Counted from the stretch's first letter, positions 7,598 through 15,470 are shown. The stretch: DNA of 26,414 nucleotides from CAYZPB01 sp964551195 (GCA_964551195.1 CAZKBI010000017.1:1-26414); one strand, 5' to 3'. Translations and numbers: made by a program. Notes: a model not told the origin generated them from the sequence alone.

Positions 7598-9022
7598 TCA
7601 ATCAGCTTCTAACTCTAAGACTTTTAAGTAAAGAGCATTTTCATAGCGTTTACGCATCATTTTACAAGCAATTTCATAAGGAATTTCAATGTTTTGGTTA
7701 AAACCATCCGCATTCACATGGCAGCCACCACCACAAAAGTGACGGACCCAGCAACTACTGCATGCTTTTTTTGTATAAATGTTAGTATCACGTAAGCGCT
7801 TCATCGTATCTTTATTGGTGAAACCGTCATCTAGATTGCCAATCAGCCACTGGCGATTGCCGACAAATTGGTGGCAAGGATAGATATCTCCCTCTGGCGT
7901 AACCGCAATATAATGATAACCAGCACCGCAACCAGTAATCCGCTTAGCGTAGCAAGGTCCATCCTCTAGTTCTACCTCGAAATGGTGAAAGTGAAACTCT
8001 TTCTCAGTTCCTAAACGATCCAAATACGCGTCCGTCAATCGGTCATAGCTAGCATAAATCTCCGGCAAATACTCTGACTTCAGTGCGTAACGTCGATTTT
8101 CAGGCAGAATTACTGGCTCAATCGAGATTCGCTTAAAGCCCTGATCAGATAGATGTAATACATCGCGATCGAAATCAAGGTTATCACTTGTAAAAGTCCC
8201 GCGATAATACGTATAAACTCCTAACCCGTAACGATGATCGTCACTACCCGACCTCTTAGCATTTAGCTCCAGATATTTCTCCATCAAGAAGTCATAGGAC
8301 CCTGTTCCATCGGGAAATGGCCTTAGCAAGTCATTCACGGATTTACGTCCATCAATACTGAGAATCAGATTAATCTTTTCGTCAGCAATGAACTGCTCAA
8401 TCTCTTCATCAAGCAGAATCCCATTAGTCGTGAGCGAGAAGTTAAAGGTAATCCCCTTACTCCGCTCCAACTCGTGGGCATAGGCAACCAACTCTTTCAT
8501 AACTGGAAAATTGAGTAGCGGTTCACCTCCGAAAAAATCAATCTCGAAAAATGTATTGTTACCCGCCTGATTAACAAGAAAATCAATCGCCTTTTTCCCA
8601 GTTGCAGAATCCATATTTGTCCGCTCCTGCCCATAGGGTCCTGTCCCTGCAAAACAATAGCGACAACGCAGATTGCAGTCGTGTGAGATGTGTAAGCACA
8701 TTGATTTAACTGCGAACTGTTCAGAATCGTAGTGCTCTATTGGCGCCATCCCCTCAGAATAAAGAATTTCTTTTGCAACTAACTGCGAAACCTCCTCATA
8801 GGCTTCACGAATAACCTGAGCGTCATAGTCAGCACTTAATTTTTCAATAATAACTTGTAGTTCATTCTTTTGGTAAAGCTCTATTACTTGCTGCGCTAAG
8901 TGATCAACGGTAAAAAGTGAATTGCTGTTAACGTCGAGCACAATATTTTTGTCCCTATAGCTAAAAGTATGGACCTGCCCAGGAACTTTATTCTCATGGC
9001 TACTACTCATTACTTCTGTCAT
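7598..9022 (-). CDS. Radical SAM SCIFF peptide maturase (SPASM domain, thioether-forming)
   Basis: The enzyme is expected to use SAM radical chemistry to link a Cys sulfur to a Thr alpha carbon in the SCIFF precursor encoded just upstream. It is 474 aa from ATG 9022. Residues 10-90 resemble a RiPP recognition element (PqqD-like). The radical SAM motif is C116-x3-C120-x2-C123 (CNLRCRYC), with GGEP in FFGGEPLL. The C-terminal SPASM/twitch region has eight Cys (357, 365, 383, 421, 424, 430, 434, 453) for two auxiliary Fe-S clusters. The frame extends to GTG 9082, but that codon lies in the loop of a terminator-like hairpin. ATG 9022 follows GAGG at 11 nt, and ATG 9010 is an alternative. Confidence 0.93.
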   Translation of the reverse strand: MTEVMSSSHENKVPGQVHTFSYRDKNIVLDVNSNSLFTVDHLAQQVIELYQKNELQVIIEKLSADYDAQVIREAYEEVSQLVAKEILYSEGMAPIEHYDSEQFAVKSMCLHISHDCNLRCRYCFAGTGPYGQERTNMDSATGKKAIDFLVNQAGNNTFFEIDFFGGEPLLNFPVMKELVAYAHELERSKGITFNFSLTTNGILLDEEIEQFIADEKINLILSIDGRKSVNDLLRPFPDGTGSYDFLMEKYLELNAKRSGSDDHRYGLGVYTYYRGTFTSDNLDFDRDVLHLSDQGFKRISIEPVILPENRRYALKSEYLPEIYASYDRLTDAYLDRLGTEKEFHFHHFEVELEDGPCYAKRITGCGAGYHYIAVTPEGDIYPCHQFVGNRQWLIGNLDDGFTNKDTMKRLRDTNIYTKKACSSCWVRHFCGGGCHVNADGFNQNIEIPYEIACKMMRKRYENALYLKVLELEAD

Positions 9023-9057
9023 CCTTTCTGATACCTCTGTTTGCTTTACTTTTAATA

Positions 9058-9096
9058 GAAAAGCCGAGCAATAGTTTAGCACTAAAGACTCGGCTC
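9058..9096 (-). terminator. Terminator or attenuator between SCIFF precursor and maturase
   Basis: A 7-bp GC-rich stem (AGCCGAG at 9089-9095 with CTCGGCT at 9062-9068) encloses a second small hairpin (TTTA/TAAA) and is followed by UUUUCU. There is no other clear promoter before the maturase, so partial read-through is the simplest model: much precursor, little enzyme. Confidence 0.6.
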
Positions 9097-9119
9097 AATC
9101 TCTGATCACTCTAATTAAA

Positions 9120-9272
9120 CTATTTGTTTTCGACCTTAGTATAACAAATAATATTGCTAACCGTCATTGACGTTTTGCAAGCTGACTGGCAGGAAGCTGA
9201 ACACTTATCACAAGTGCCAGACTGCATTGTATCTTGTAAACGGTTTTGTGCAATCACTTTAATATGTTTCAT
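9120..9272 (-). CDS. SCIFF RiPP precursor peptide, five-cysteine variant
   Basis: A 50-aa ribosomal peptide of the SCIFF family ('six cysteines in forty-five residues'). The N-terminus MKHIKVIAQNRLQDTMQSGT matches the family leader, followed by the Cys-rich core with C21, C24, C28, C32 and C43 in canonical spacing. The position of the fifth Cys is Met36, in the context ACKTSMTVSN. Cys32 and Thr37, the pair joined in characterised SCIFF peptides, are both kept. ATG 9272 has AGGAG 9 nt upstream. The tail (IICYTKVENK) runs a few residues beyond the usual end. The maturase gene follows. The biological role of SCIFF peptides is not established. Confidence 0.93.
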   Translation of the reverse strand: MKHIKVIAQNRLQDTMQSGTCDKCSASCQSACKTSMTVSNIICYTKVENK

Positions 9273-9300
9273 CGTTCATCTCTCCTTTATACTAACATCT

Positions 9301-9309
9301 ATTATAGCA
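9301..9309 (-). promoter_or_regulatory. Extended -10 promoter for the SCIFF precursor
   Basis: TGCTATAAT on the minus strand is a perfect extended -10 element (TGnTATAAT), 29 nt before the precursor ATG and just after the era stop. The -35 region (TACCAT, 9324-9329) is poor, as is tolerated with an extended -10. It gives the precursor its own transcription start inside the era-recO block. Confidence 0.65.
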
Positions 9310-9313
9310 GAGA

Positions 9314-10228
9314 TTAATTAATTATGGTATAACCTAATTCCTGTAATAAATGGTCTTTATTTCGCCAATCCTCTTCAACCTTAACCCATAGCTCAAGATA
9401 GGTTTTGGTTCCGAGTAATTTCTCAATATCTACACGCGCTTGTTGCCCAATCTCTTTGAGCATACTACCGTTCTTACCGATGATAATACCTTTCTGGGAG
9501 TTACGTTCGACATAGATTACGGCGCTAATTGCAAGAGCTCGTGGGTTATTGTCACCACGTTTCATTGATTCAACAACCACTGCAAGCGAATGGGGAACCT
9601 CCTCACGCATTACATCTAGCAGTTTCTCACGAATTAACTCAGCAACAATAAAGCCCTCTGGATAATCTGTCGTTTGATCCAAGGGGTAATAGTTCGGTCC
9701 CTCCGGTAGAATTCCATAAATATGATTCATTAAAGATTCCACATTATTTCCATGCTTTGCCGACAATGGGATAATTTCTGCAAAATCAGCCCGCTCACGA
9801 TAGTTATCAATAATTGGCAGCAATGCCTCCGGTGCGACTAAATCAATTTTATTTAAAATTAAATAGGATGGTGTATCCTTAATATTATTTAGTTGTTCAA
9901 GAATAAACTCTTCACCTGGTCCAAATTCCTTAGTAACATCAATTAGATAAAGAATTAAATCTACTTCCTTCAGCGATGTTAGTGTCATATCCACCATGTA
10001 GGAACCAAGTTTCGATTTCGGTCGGTGAATACCCGGCGTATCAATAAATACAATCTGTCCACGCTCTTGGTCTGTATAGATTGCCCTAATGGTGTTCCGC
10101 GTTGTTTGTGGTTTGTCAGACATGATAGCAATCTTGCGTCCCATAATCTGATTTACCAAGGTAGACTTTCCAACATTAGGCCGACCGATTATTGTAACAA
10201 ATCCTGACTTTAAACCCTGTTTTTCCAT
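9314..10228 (-). CDS. era: GTPase Era
   Basis: An essential GTPase that binds the 3' end of 16S rRNA and assists 30S assembly. It is 304 aa, standard length. G-motifs seen: GRPNVGKS (15-22), effector region around QTTRNT, DTPG (63-66), NKID (126-129) and SAK (156-158). The C-terminal KH domain has GKNG at 251-254. ATG 10228 has GGGAG at 9 nt. It follows dgkA by 36 nt. Era and YbeY in one cluster fits shared work in 16S rRNA maturation. Confidence 0.98.
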   Translation of the reverse strand: MEKQGLKSGFVTIIGRPNVGKSTLVNQIMGRKIAIMSDKPQTTRNTIRAIYTDQERGQIVFIDTPGIHRPKSKLGSYMVDMTLTSLKEVDLILYLIDVTKEFGPGEEFILEQLNNIKDTPSYLILNKIDLVAPEALLPIIDNYRERADFAEIIPLSAKHGNNVESLMNHIYGILPEGPNYYPLDQTTDYPEGFIVAELIREKLLDVMREEVPHSLAVVVESMKRGDNNPRALAISAVIYVERNSQKGIIIGKNGSMLKEIGQQARVDIEKLLGTKTYLELWVKVEEDWRNKDHLLQELGYTIIN

Positions 10229-10264
10229 TTTAATAATCTCCCTTCATTTGATTTATATTTTTAC

Positions 10265-10972
10265 TTAAAAGAAAACTAGATAAGATAAGTAGAAACCTCC
10301 GATCGAAATTATAAGGTTCTGTAGTAGTGATAGCCAATGCACCCTGCGATAGAGAAAATAGATGATTGAGATAATTAATGCTCCAATTAGCCAGAGACTT
10401 ACACCCGGATAAATTAATAAGAATAGGGCTAGAAAGTAGAAGGTTAATCCAACCAAGATATGTGGTTGATATTTTTTGCCGAAGTGATACCAGACAGCCT
10501 TAATTCCATATGTAAAAAAGATTAGGGCAAGACCTTGGAGTGAGTGGAAAGCTAATGGATCTGCAGGTACTCTATGCCAATCAGCCGAGACAAGTGCAAT
10601 TAAATAAGGCACTACGATCATAAATCCGATGAATACCACAATTAGAACTATAATAAATACTGCACCGGCCGCTGAATCTTTTGCATGTTTAGCCAAGTCA
10701 TCATAATCCTTCATTGCCATATCAACAGCACTCTCAATCGCAGTATTAATTATTTCCGCCGCAAAAACCAGCGCGATGCAAATTGCTACAAACATGACCT
10801 CCATCCTGGTAAAATGCAGACAGAGTCCCGTTGTAATAATCAAAAATGCTCCTAAAAGATGGATTTTCATATTCCTCTGTGAACTAATCGCATAGACAAT
10901 GCCTTCGCTCGCGAAACGAAAGCTATCAGCTAGTCCTCTTATATTTCTTAATGTTCGGCCTTTTAGTGACAT
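10265..10972 (-). CDS. DgkA-type lipid kinase fused to a degenerate PAP2-like membrane domain
   Basis: Residues 1-125 (of 235) are a DgkA/undecaprenol kinase-family membrane kinase, with EIINTAIE (73-80) and AKDSAAGAV (97-105) as the catalytic signatures and three hydrophobic segments. Gram-positive members phosphorylate undecaprenol or diacylglycerol. Residues 140-235 are a second membrane domain with about four hydrophobic segments, in the position where fused homologues carry a PAP2 phosphatase; the PAP2 motifs (Kx6RP, PSGH, SRx5H) are not visible here. ATG 10972 is chosen because GAGG is 8 nt upstream; the GTG at 10981 overlaps that Shine-Dalgarno. It starts 5 nt after the ybeY stop. Confidence 0.88.
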   Translation of the reverse strand: MSLKGRTLRNIRGLADSFRFASEGIVYAISSQRNMKIHLLGAFLIITTGLCLHFTRMEVMFVAICIALVFAAEIINTAIESAVDMAMKDYDDLAKHAKDSAAGAVFIIVLIVVFIGFMIVVPYLIALVSADWHRVPADPLAFHSLQGLALIFFTYGIKAVWYHFGKKYQPHILVGLTFYFLALFLLIYPGVSLWLIGALIISIIYFLYRRVHWLSLLQNLIISIGGFYLSYLVFF

Positions 10973-10977
10973 CCCAT

Positions 10978-11493
10978 TCACCTCAGAATATTTAATTTTG
11001 CAAGCAGTTCTTCTTGCTTAGCAGACATCTTTTCCTCCGCCTCGGGGCTCTGATGGTCCTCACCAATTAAATGCAGAAATCCATGTAAAGCAAGGAATGC
11101 TAACTCGCGCTCTACCGAATGACCATACTCAGTTGCCTGGCGATAAACATGCGGCATAGAGATAATGATATCTCCTAGTAAATCTAATGGCTCAGCCATA
11201 TCATCTAGTAGGTCGCTTTCGTCGAGTAAATACTCTTTGTAATTTAATTCAATCTCCCCTTCAGTCTCCTCATTTAAGGCAAAGGAGAGAACATCTGTCG
11301 ATTGATCAACCCCACGATAATTAAGATTCAACTCATGAATTGCCGCTTCATCCGCTAGTGTAATAGCCAGCTCGCTATTATCAATTCGCTCTTCATTAGC
11401 TGCAAACTTAATTACAGTTTCGAGCAATGAAACTTGCTCCTCCGTAATTATATATTCTTCTTGTTCGTTAATAATCTCGATCTCCAGGTTCAA
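10978..11493 (-). CDS. ybeY: Endoribonuclease YbeY (16S rRNA maturation)
   Basis: A single-strand-specific metallo-RNase needed for 16S rRNA 3' end processing and late 70S quality control. It is 171 aa from TTG 11493. The zinc-binding motif HGFLHLIGEDH places His137, His141 and His147. The frame runs further upstream to 11544, but that would overlap pgpH by 77 nt. TTG 11493 gives the typical N-terminus (MNLEIEIINE) with AAGGGGG about 9 nt upstream and overlaps pgpH by 26 nt. There is an acidic insertion around residues 75-105 (EETEGEIELNYKEYLLDESD). Confidence 0.94.
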   Translation of the reverse strand: MNLEIEIINEQEEYIITEEQVSLLETVIKFAANEERIDNSELAITLADEAAIHELNLNYRGVDQSTDVLSFALNEETEGEIELNYKEYLLDESDLLDDMAEPLDLLGDIIISMPHVYRQATEYGHSVERELAFLALHGFLHLIGEDHQSPEAEEKMSAKQEELLAKLNILR

Positions 11494-13654
11494 CTTCCTT
11501 TTCCCCCTTGTTCCCAGCAATCTCCGCCTCATCCGGATACTCAATCCGTGAATGGAAAATTCCTTTCAGATTTTCAAACATTGATTGAGAAATAATTTCT
11601 AATTCCTTAAAAGTTAAGTCGCATTCATTAAATTGATTATCAAGCATATCTTCTTTAATGATTTTTTCAATTAATTCTTTTATCTCCTCTTTAGATACAT
11701 TCGTCATTGACCGAACAGCCGCTTCCAGTGAGTCTGCAATGCTAACAATTGCAGCTTCCTTAGTCTGCGCTTTAGGCCCTAAGTAACGGTAGTCATCTAT
11801 ATTAATCGTCTCACCTGAGTCTTTCGCTTCTTTTAAAGCCTTATTATAGAAATACTTTAGCACGGATGTGCCGTGATGCTGCACAGCAATATCTTGAATT
11901 GCAACCGGTAGTTTATGGGAACGAAGCATTTCTAAACCATCTGTCGTATGCGCAACAATTATGTTTTTGCTAATAATTGGTGAAATTTTATCGTGCGGAT
12001 TATCGATATTTGTCTGATTCTCCACAAAGAAAGATGGCCGCTTCGTCTTACCAATGTCATGATAATAAGATCCTACCCGCGCAAGAAGTCCGTCTGCCCC
12101 AATTGCTTCAGCTGCAGATTCTGCAAGGTTACCAACGATTAGACTATGATGGTAGGTCCCTGGAGTTTCAATTAATAGCTTTCTTAATAAAGGATGATTA
12201 GAGTTTGAGAGCTCTGTCAATTTAACAGGCGAAAGCACTCCAAAAGTTAACTCTAGTAGAGGAAGCATACCAATCATCAGAATAGCAGAAATTATACCAT
12301 TTAATACACCGAAGATTGTTGTTTGTAGCATCTCTGTTGGTGTAAATTGATGTAGCGTCAAAAATATAACTGTAACAATTGCAACCATATTTGCGGCCGA
12401 AACAACAAGTCCAGCAATAAATAGAGAGGACCGTTGCTTGATATGTTTCATTGCGAAACTACCAGCAATGCCACCAATAAGCAGGACGAAACCATAGCGA
12501 AAATCAAAAATCATTGTCTGATCCATATTAAAGATGACACTCGAAATGATTGCTAGAACAACACCATTTACTATCGCAAAACGCAAGCTATAAAGAGTTG
12601 TAACAAGCATTACACCAAGAGCTAAGGGTGCTATATAACCCAATGCTGGATTCTCCACTCCTTTATTCATTAAACCAATCAGAACGAAAATAATTATAAC
12701 AGTAATGTTAATAACTAAAAGCATCAACAGCTTTGAATTATCTTGGTGAATATATGGATGCATTCTGCGGACTGTGTAATATAGTAAAAATGTTAGTAGT
12801 GCACTTAGTAATAATAAGCCCAAATAAGGCCAGATAGTAGTCGAATCCTTCAATAGCCCTGCACTATTCAGACGTTCATAGGTGCGGGTGTCAACAATCT
12901 CACCCTCAGTCACTAACAACTCATCCTTATCAATAAAAATTGGGTCAACTGTGTTAACAGCAGCATCTCGATTAGCCTGAGTATTTACTGCATCGAAAAA
13001 GTAATTTGGTTTAATGAATGATTTAAGGACACTATCAGCTAACGCAATCACATTACTAGAAGTATCATAAGGATTGGCCGCAATCAGTGTCTCAGCATGT
13101 TTAAAGGCCTCGTCAATCTCTTGAATTCCAATGTCCTCTGCCATAACAACGTCAAGCGTTGTTATCGATATATATTTCAAATTCCTTAATTTCTCATCAG
13201 AAAGCGCAACTAGGTCTTCAAGTTCTGCCTGCTCAAGATAGTCAAGCTTAGCCCGTTCTTCATAGAATTCTAGTTCTGTCATCCCCAGTTCTTCCAAGTT
13301 AAGGCCGGCAGCAATTTCTTTGCGTCCCTCCTCAATTGCGGTAAATTGTTGATCCAACTTTCGCTTCTGGTCGTTAATAACTGCCGTATCAACACTGTAA
13401 ACATCACGAACACGGTTAGATGCCTCTTTCCGAAGACGCTCCGTTTCATGCTCATCTACAACTTTAATTGGTGAGTAGAGCGTAACATTGCTTGGCTCAC
13501 CCACTGACAGTTGATAGGTTGTCGGAATTACGAAAAGCATCAGGAAAAAATAAAGAAGTAAGGCAGAAGCAACATAGAGTAGAAGCTTGATTAGCCCATT
13601 ACTTTTCCATCCCGCTAAAATATTTTTTAAAAGTAAATTTCTCTTCTTTGGCAT
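11468..13654 (-). CDS. pgpH: 7TM-HD membrane protein, PgpH-type cyclic-di-AMP phosphodiesterase
   Basis: A membrane-bound phosphodiesterase of the 7TMR-HD family; PgpH homologues hydrolyse c-di-AMP to pApA. It is 728 aa from ATG 13654. One N-terminal membrane helix (about 20-44) is followed by a large extracellular domain (about 50-270), a bundle of about seven hydrophobic segments (275-470), and a cytosolic HD domain with TYHHSLIVGNLAE, the HD pair in YYHDIGK (532-533) and VQHHGTSVLKYFY. ATG 13654 has AAAGGTG 8 nt upstream; the longer frame to 13708 would overlap phoH and adds a non-conserved tail. It lies 28 nt after phoH, as in many Bacillota. Confidence 0.94.
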   Translation of the reverse strand: MPKKRNLLLKNILAGWKSNGLIKLLLYVASALLLYFFLMLFVIPTTYQLSVGEPSNVTLYSPIKVVDEHETERLRKEASNRVRDVYSVDTAVINDQKRKLDQQFTAIEEGRKEIAAGLNLEELGMTELEFYEERAKLDYLEQAELEDLVALSDEKLRNLKYISITTLDVVMAEDIGIQEIDEAFKHAETLIAANPYDTSSNVIALADSVLKSFIKPNYFFDAVNTQANRDAAVNTVDPIFIDKDELLVTEGEIVDTRTYERLNSAGLLKDSTTIWPYLGLLLLSALLTFLLYYTVRRMHPYIHQDNSKLLMLLVINITVIIIFVLIGLMNKGVENPALGYIAPLALGVMLVTTLYSLRFAIVNGVVLAIISSVIFNMDQTMIFDFRYGFVLLIGGIAGSFAMKHIKQRSSLFIAGLVVSAANMVAIVTVIFLTLHQFTPTEMLQTTIFGVLNGIISAILMIGMLPLLELTFGVLSPVKLTELSNSNHPLLRKLLIETPGTYHHSLIVGNLAESAAEAIGADGLLARVGSYYHDIGKTKRPSFFVENQTNIDNPHDKISPIISKNIIVAHTTDGLEMLRSHKLPVAIQDIAVQHHGTSVLKYFYNKALKEAKDSGETINIDDYRYLGPKAQTKEAAIVSIADSLEAAVRSMTNVSKEEIKELIEKIIKEDMLDNQFNECDLTFKELEIISQSMFENLKGIFHSRIEYPDEAEIAGNKGEKEVEPGDRDY

Positions 13655-13682
13655 CGATACAACACCTTTCACACCACTATTC

Positions 13683-14645
13683 TTACTTTTTTTCACGTCC
13701 GTAAGCATTAATGATTTTTCGAACTAAACTGTGACGAACCACATCAATTTCTGTTAAATAAACGAAGCCAATATCAGTAATATCCTCTAACACCTTAATT
13801 GCATTAAGTAATCCCGAATCCTTACCTCGCGGCAGGTCAATCTGTGTAACGTCACCATTTATAACCATTTTGGAACCATTTCCTAAACGCGTTAGGAACA
13901 TCTTCATCTGTTCACTTGTCGTATTCTGCGCCTCGTCAAGAATAACAAAAGCATTATTTAGGGTTCGCCCGCGCATATAGGCAAGTGGAGCAATTTCAAT
14001 CAATCCACGCTCTAAATAACGGTTTACGTGCTCAACTCCTAGTAATTCGAACAGCGCATCGTAGATTGGTCGTAGATAGGGATCGACCTTTTCCTGCATA
14101 TCCCCTGGTAGAAAGCCTAAACTTTCCCCCGCCTCAATCGCGGGTCGCGTTAGCACGATTCTTTTAACTTCACCCTTTTTAAGCGCGACAACTGCTAGTA
14201 CCACCGACAAAAAAGTTTTGCCGGTTCCCGCCGGACCAATCCCAAAAACAATGTCCTTCTCAGCAATCGTGTTTAAATAATGCTTCTGACCGATTGATTT
14301 AGGCATAATATCCTTGCCGTTATAGGTTGTAATAATTTTCTTGTTGAATAACTCAAGCAGTTCATTGGTTAAATCCTTCTGAGCCAATTCAATTGCATAA
14401 TATATATCCTTTTCACTTAACAGATAACCCTTTTTAATCAAAACCAAAAGAACCTCAAGCATATGCCCGGTGCGGTCAACCTCTTCAGGTGGACCAGTAA
14501 GGACAATATCCTCATTTCTTGTTAGAATTTTCACTTGGGTTTCTTTTTCAATGATGTCGATATGTACCTCATTTAAGCCGAATAGTTTTAGACGTTCAGC
14601 TGAATTCCATATATTCAATTCCTTAGAATATGGCTCTGCTAGCAA
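13683..14645 (-). CDS. phoH: PhoH-like ATPase
   Basis: A 320-aa P-loop ATPase of the PhoH/YbeZ family, thought to work with YbeY in RNA metabolism; its exact role is not known. Walker A is GPAGTGKT (137-144) and Walker B FVILDEAQ (233-240), with the TRPAIEAGESLGFLPGD signature between them. The start is TTG 14645: an in-frame TGA lies three codons upstream, so no longer frame exists, and AAGGAG is about 11 nt upstream. First gene after the yqeY terminator, so it probably opens the phoH-pgpH-ybeY-dgkA-era transcript. Confidence 0.95.
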   Translation of the reverse strand: MLAEPYSKELNIWNSAERLKLFGLNEVHIDIIEKETQVKILTRNEDIVLTGPPEEVDRTGHMLEVLLVLIKKGYLLSEKDIYYAIELAQKDLTNELLELFNKKIITTYNGKDIMPKSIGQKHYLNTIAEKDIVFGIGPAGTGKTFLSVVLAVVALKKGEVKRIVLTRPAIEAGESLGFLPGDMQEKVDPYLRPIYDALFELLGVEHVNRYLERGLIEIAPLAYMRGRTLNNAFVILDEAQNTTSEQMKMFLTRLGNGSKMVINGDVTQIDLPRGKDSGLLNAIKVLEDITDIGFVYLTEIDVVRHSLVRKIINAYGREKK

Positions 14646-14692
14646 AAAGTATCAGTCTCCTTTTAAATTATTTTTCTGTATCTCCTAATCTC

Positions 14693-14716
14693 ATTATACA
14701 ATAAACTATAATTATA
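14693..14716 (-). promoter_or_regulatory. Putative promoter region of the phoH operon
   Basis: Two TATAAT hexamers (14693-14698 and 14711-14716) lie between the yqeY terminator and phoH. The second is part of the palindrome CTATAATTATAG (14708-14719). No good -35 is visible for either, so the exact start is uncertain. Confidence 0.4.
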
Positions 14717-14720
14717 GTGA

Positions 14721-14750
14721 TAAAAAAGGGCGTATCACATCGATACACCC
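14721..14750 (-). terminator. Intrinsic terminator after yqeY
   Basis: A 9-bp stem GGGTGTATC / GATACGCCC (one G-U pair) with a 5-nt loop is followed directly by six U on the minus strand. It begins 11 nt after the yqeY stop and separates rpsU-yqeY from phoH. Confidence 0.9.
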
Positions 14751-14760
14751 TATTTGCGCC

Positions 14761-15204
14761 CTAAAGTAAAAGCTCCTGCACAATTCTATTTATTATTTTT
14801 CCATCGGCGCGCCCTTTTACTGCTGGCATTACTAGCCCCATTACCTTTCCCATATCTGCCTTGCTACTTGCTCCTAGGTCGGCAATGGCTGCAGTAATAA
14901 TCTTGCGCACTTCCTCTTCGTTAAGTTGTTCAGGTAGATACTCTTCGATAATTTCAATCTCTGCCTCTACCTTTGTAGCTAAATCTTCGCGATTCCCTTT
15001 AATGAATTCTGCAAGTGAATCTTTTCTCTGCTTCATCTCACGTGCAAGAACATCTAGTATCTGGTCATCTGTTAATGGAGCTTTCTTTTCAAGTTCAGCA
15101 TATTTAATTGAAGACAGCACCATTCTAATTACAGAAAGCTTAGATTTATCTCGCGCCTTCATCGCTAACTTCATATCGCTAGTCAACTGATCTTGTATAG
15201 ACAT
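14761..15204 (-). CDS. yqeY: GatB/YqeY-domain protein
   Basis: A 147-aa protein of the YqeY family, related to the C-terminal tRNA-binding domain of GatB; a tRNA-linked function is suspected, not proven. It matches the family over its whole length (MSIQDQLTSDMKLAMKARDK at the start, LPEQLNEEEV near 89-98, and KADMGKVMGLVMPAVKGRAD near the end). ATG 15204 is 14 nt after the rpsU stop, so the two genes are one transcript, a common arrangement in Bacillota. Confidence 0.93.
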   Translation of the reverse strand: MSIQDQLTSDMKLAMKARDKSKLSVIRMVLSSIKYAELEKKAPLTDDQILDVLAREMKQRKDSLAEFIKGNREDLATKVEAEIEIIEEYLPEQLNEEEVRKIITAAIADLGASSKADMGKVMGLVMPAVKGRADGKIINRIVQELLL

Positions 15205-15218
15205 GACTCCCAGGCCCC

Positions 15219-15392
15219 CTAGAACTTTCGTTTACGTGCGGCTTCAGACTTCTTCTTACGTTTAACGCTTGGCTTGTCATAATGTTTACGCTTTTTAACC
15301 TCCGCCATTGTACCGTCTTTGGCTATATTGCGTTTAAAACGGCGAAGGGCACTATCTAGTGATTCGTTTTTCTTAACGTGAATTTCTGACAT
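15219..15392 (-). CDS. rpsU: 30S ribosomal protein S21
   Basis: A 57-aa very basic protein of the small subunit. The start MSEIHVKKNESLDSALRRFK and the Lys/Arg-rich tail ending RKKKSEAARKRKF are typical of S21. ATG 15392 is preceded by GGAGGGAGGG at 7 nt; the upstream in-frame codons to 15413 lie in the leader and are rejected. It has its own strong promoter and a leader with a hairpin just before the Shine-Dalgarno. Confidence 0.97.
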   Translation of the reverse strand: MSEIHVKKNESLDSALRRFKRNIAKDGTMAEVKKRKHYDKPSVKRKKKSEAARKRKF

Positions 15393-15410
15393 ATAACATC
15401 CCTCCCTCCA

Positions 15411-15430
15411 CATTACCGAGCATGGTAATG
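15411..15430 (-). promoter_or_regulatory. Hairpin in the rpsU leader next to the ribosome binding site
   Basis: CATTACC (15424-15430) and GGTAATG (15411-15417) form a perfect 7-bp stem with a 6-nt loop, ending a few bases before the GGAGGGAGGG ribosome binding site. Its position suggests translational control of S21 or mRNA stabilisation. No such function is known to me for this element. Confidence 0.45.
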
Positions 15431-15470
15431 CTTAGCAAAGTGCAAATTACAAATAAAGAAACTAATTTAA

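Noticed and set aside
9023..9082. Longer N-terminus of the SCIFF maturase from GTG 9082
   Set aside because: The GTG lies in the loop of the intercistronic hairpin and has no ribosome binding site; the added residues do not look conserved.
9259..9279. A six-residue ORF (MNDETY) overlapping the SCIFF start
   Set aside because: Its ATG is only 2 nt from the Shine-Dalgarno, while the SCIFF ATG is at 9 nt; a leader peptide cannot be excluded but has no support.
11494..11544. Longer ybeY start at 11544
   Set aside because: It adds an Arg-rich tail not typical of YbeY and doubles the overlap with pgpH; TTG 11493 has a good ribosome site and the family N-terminus.
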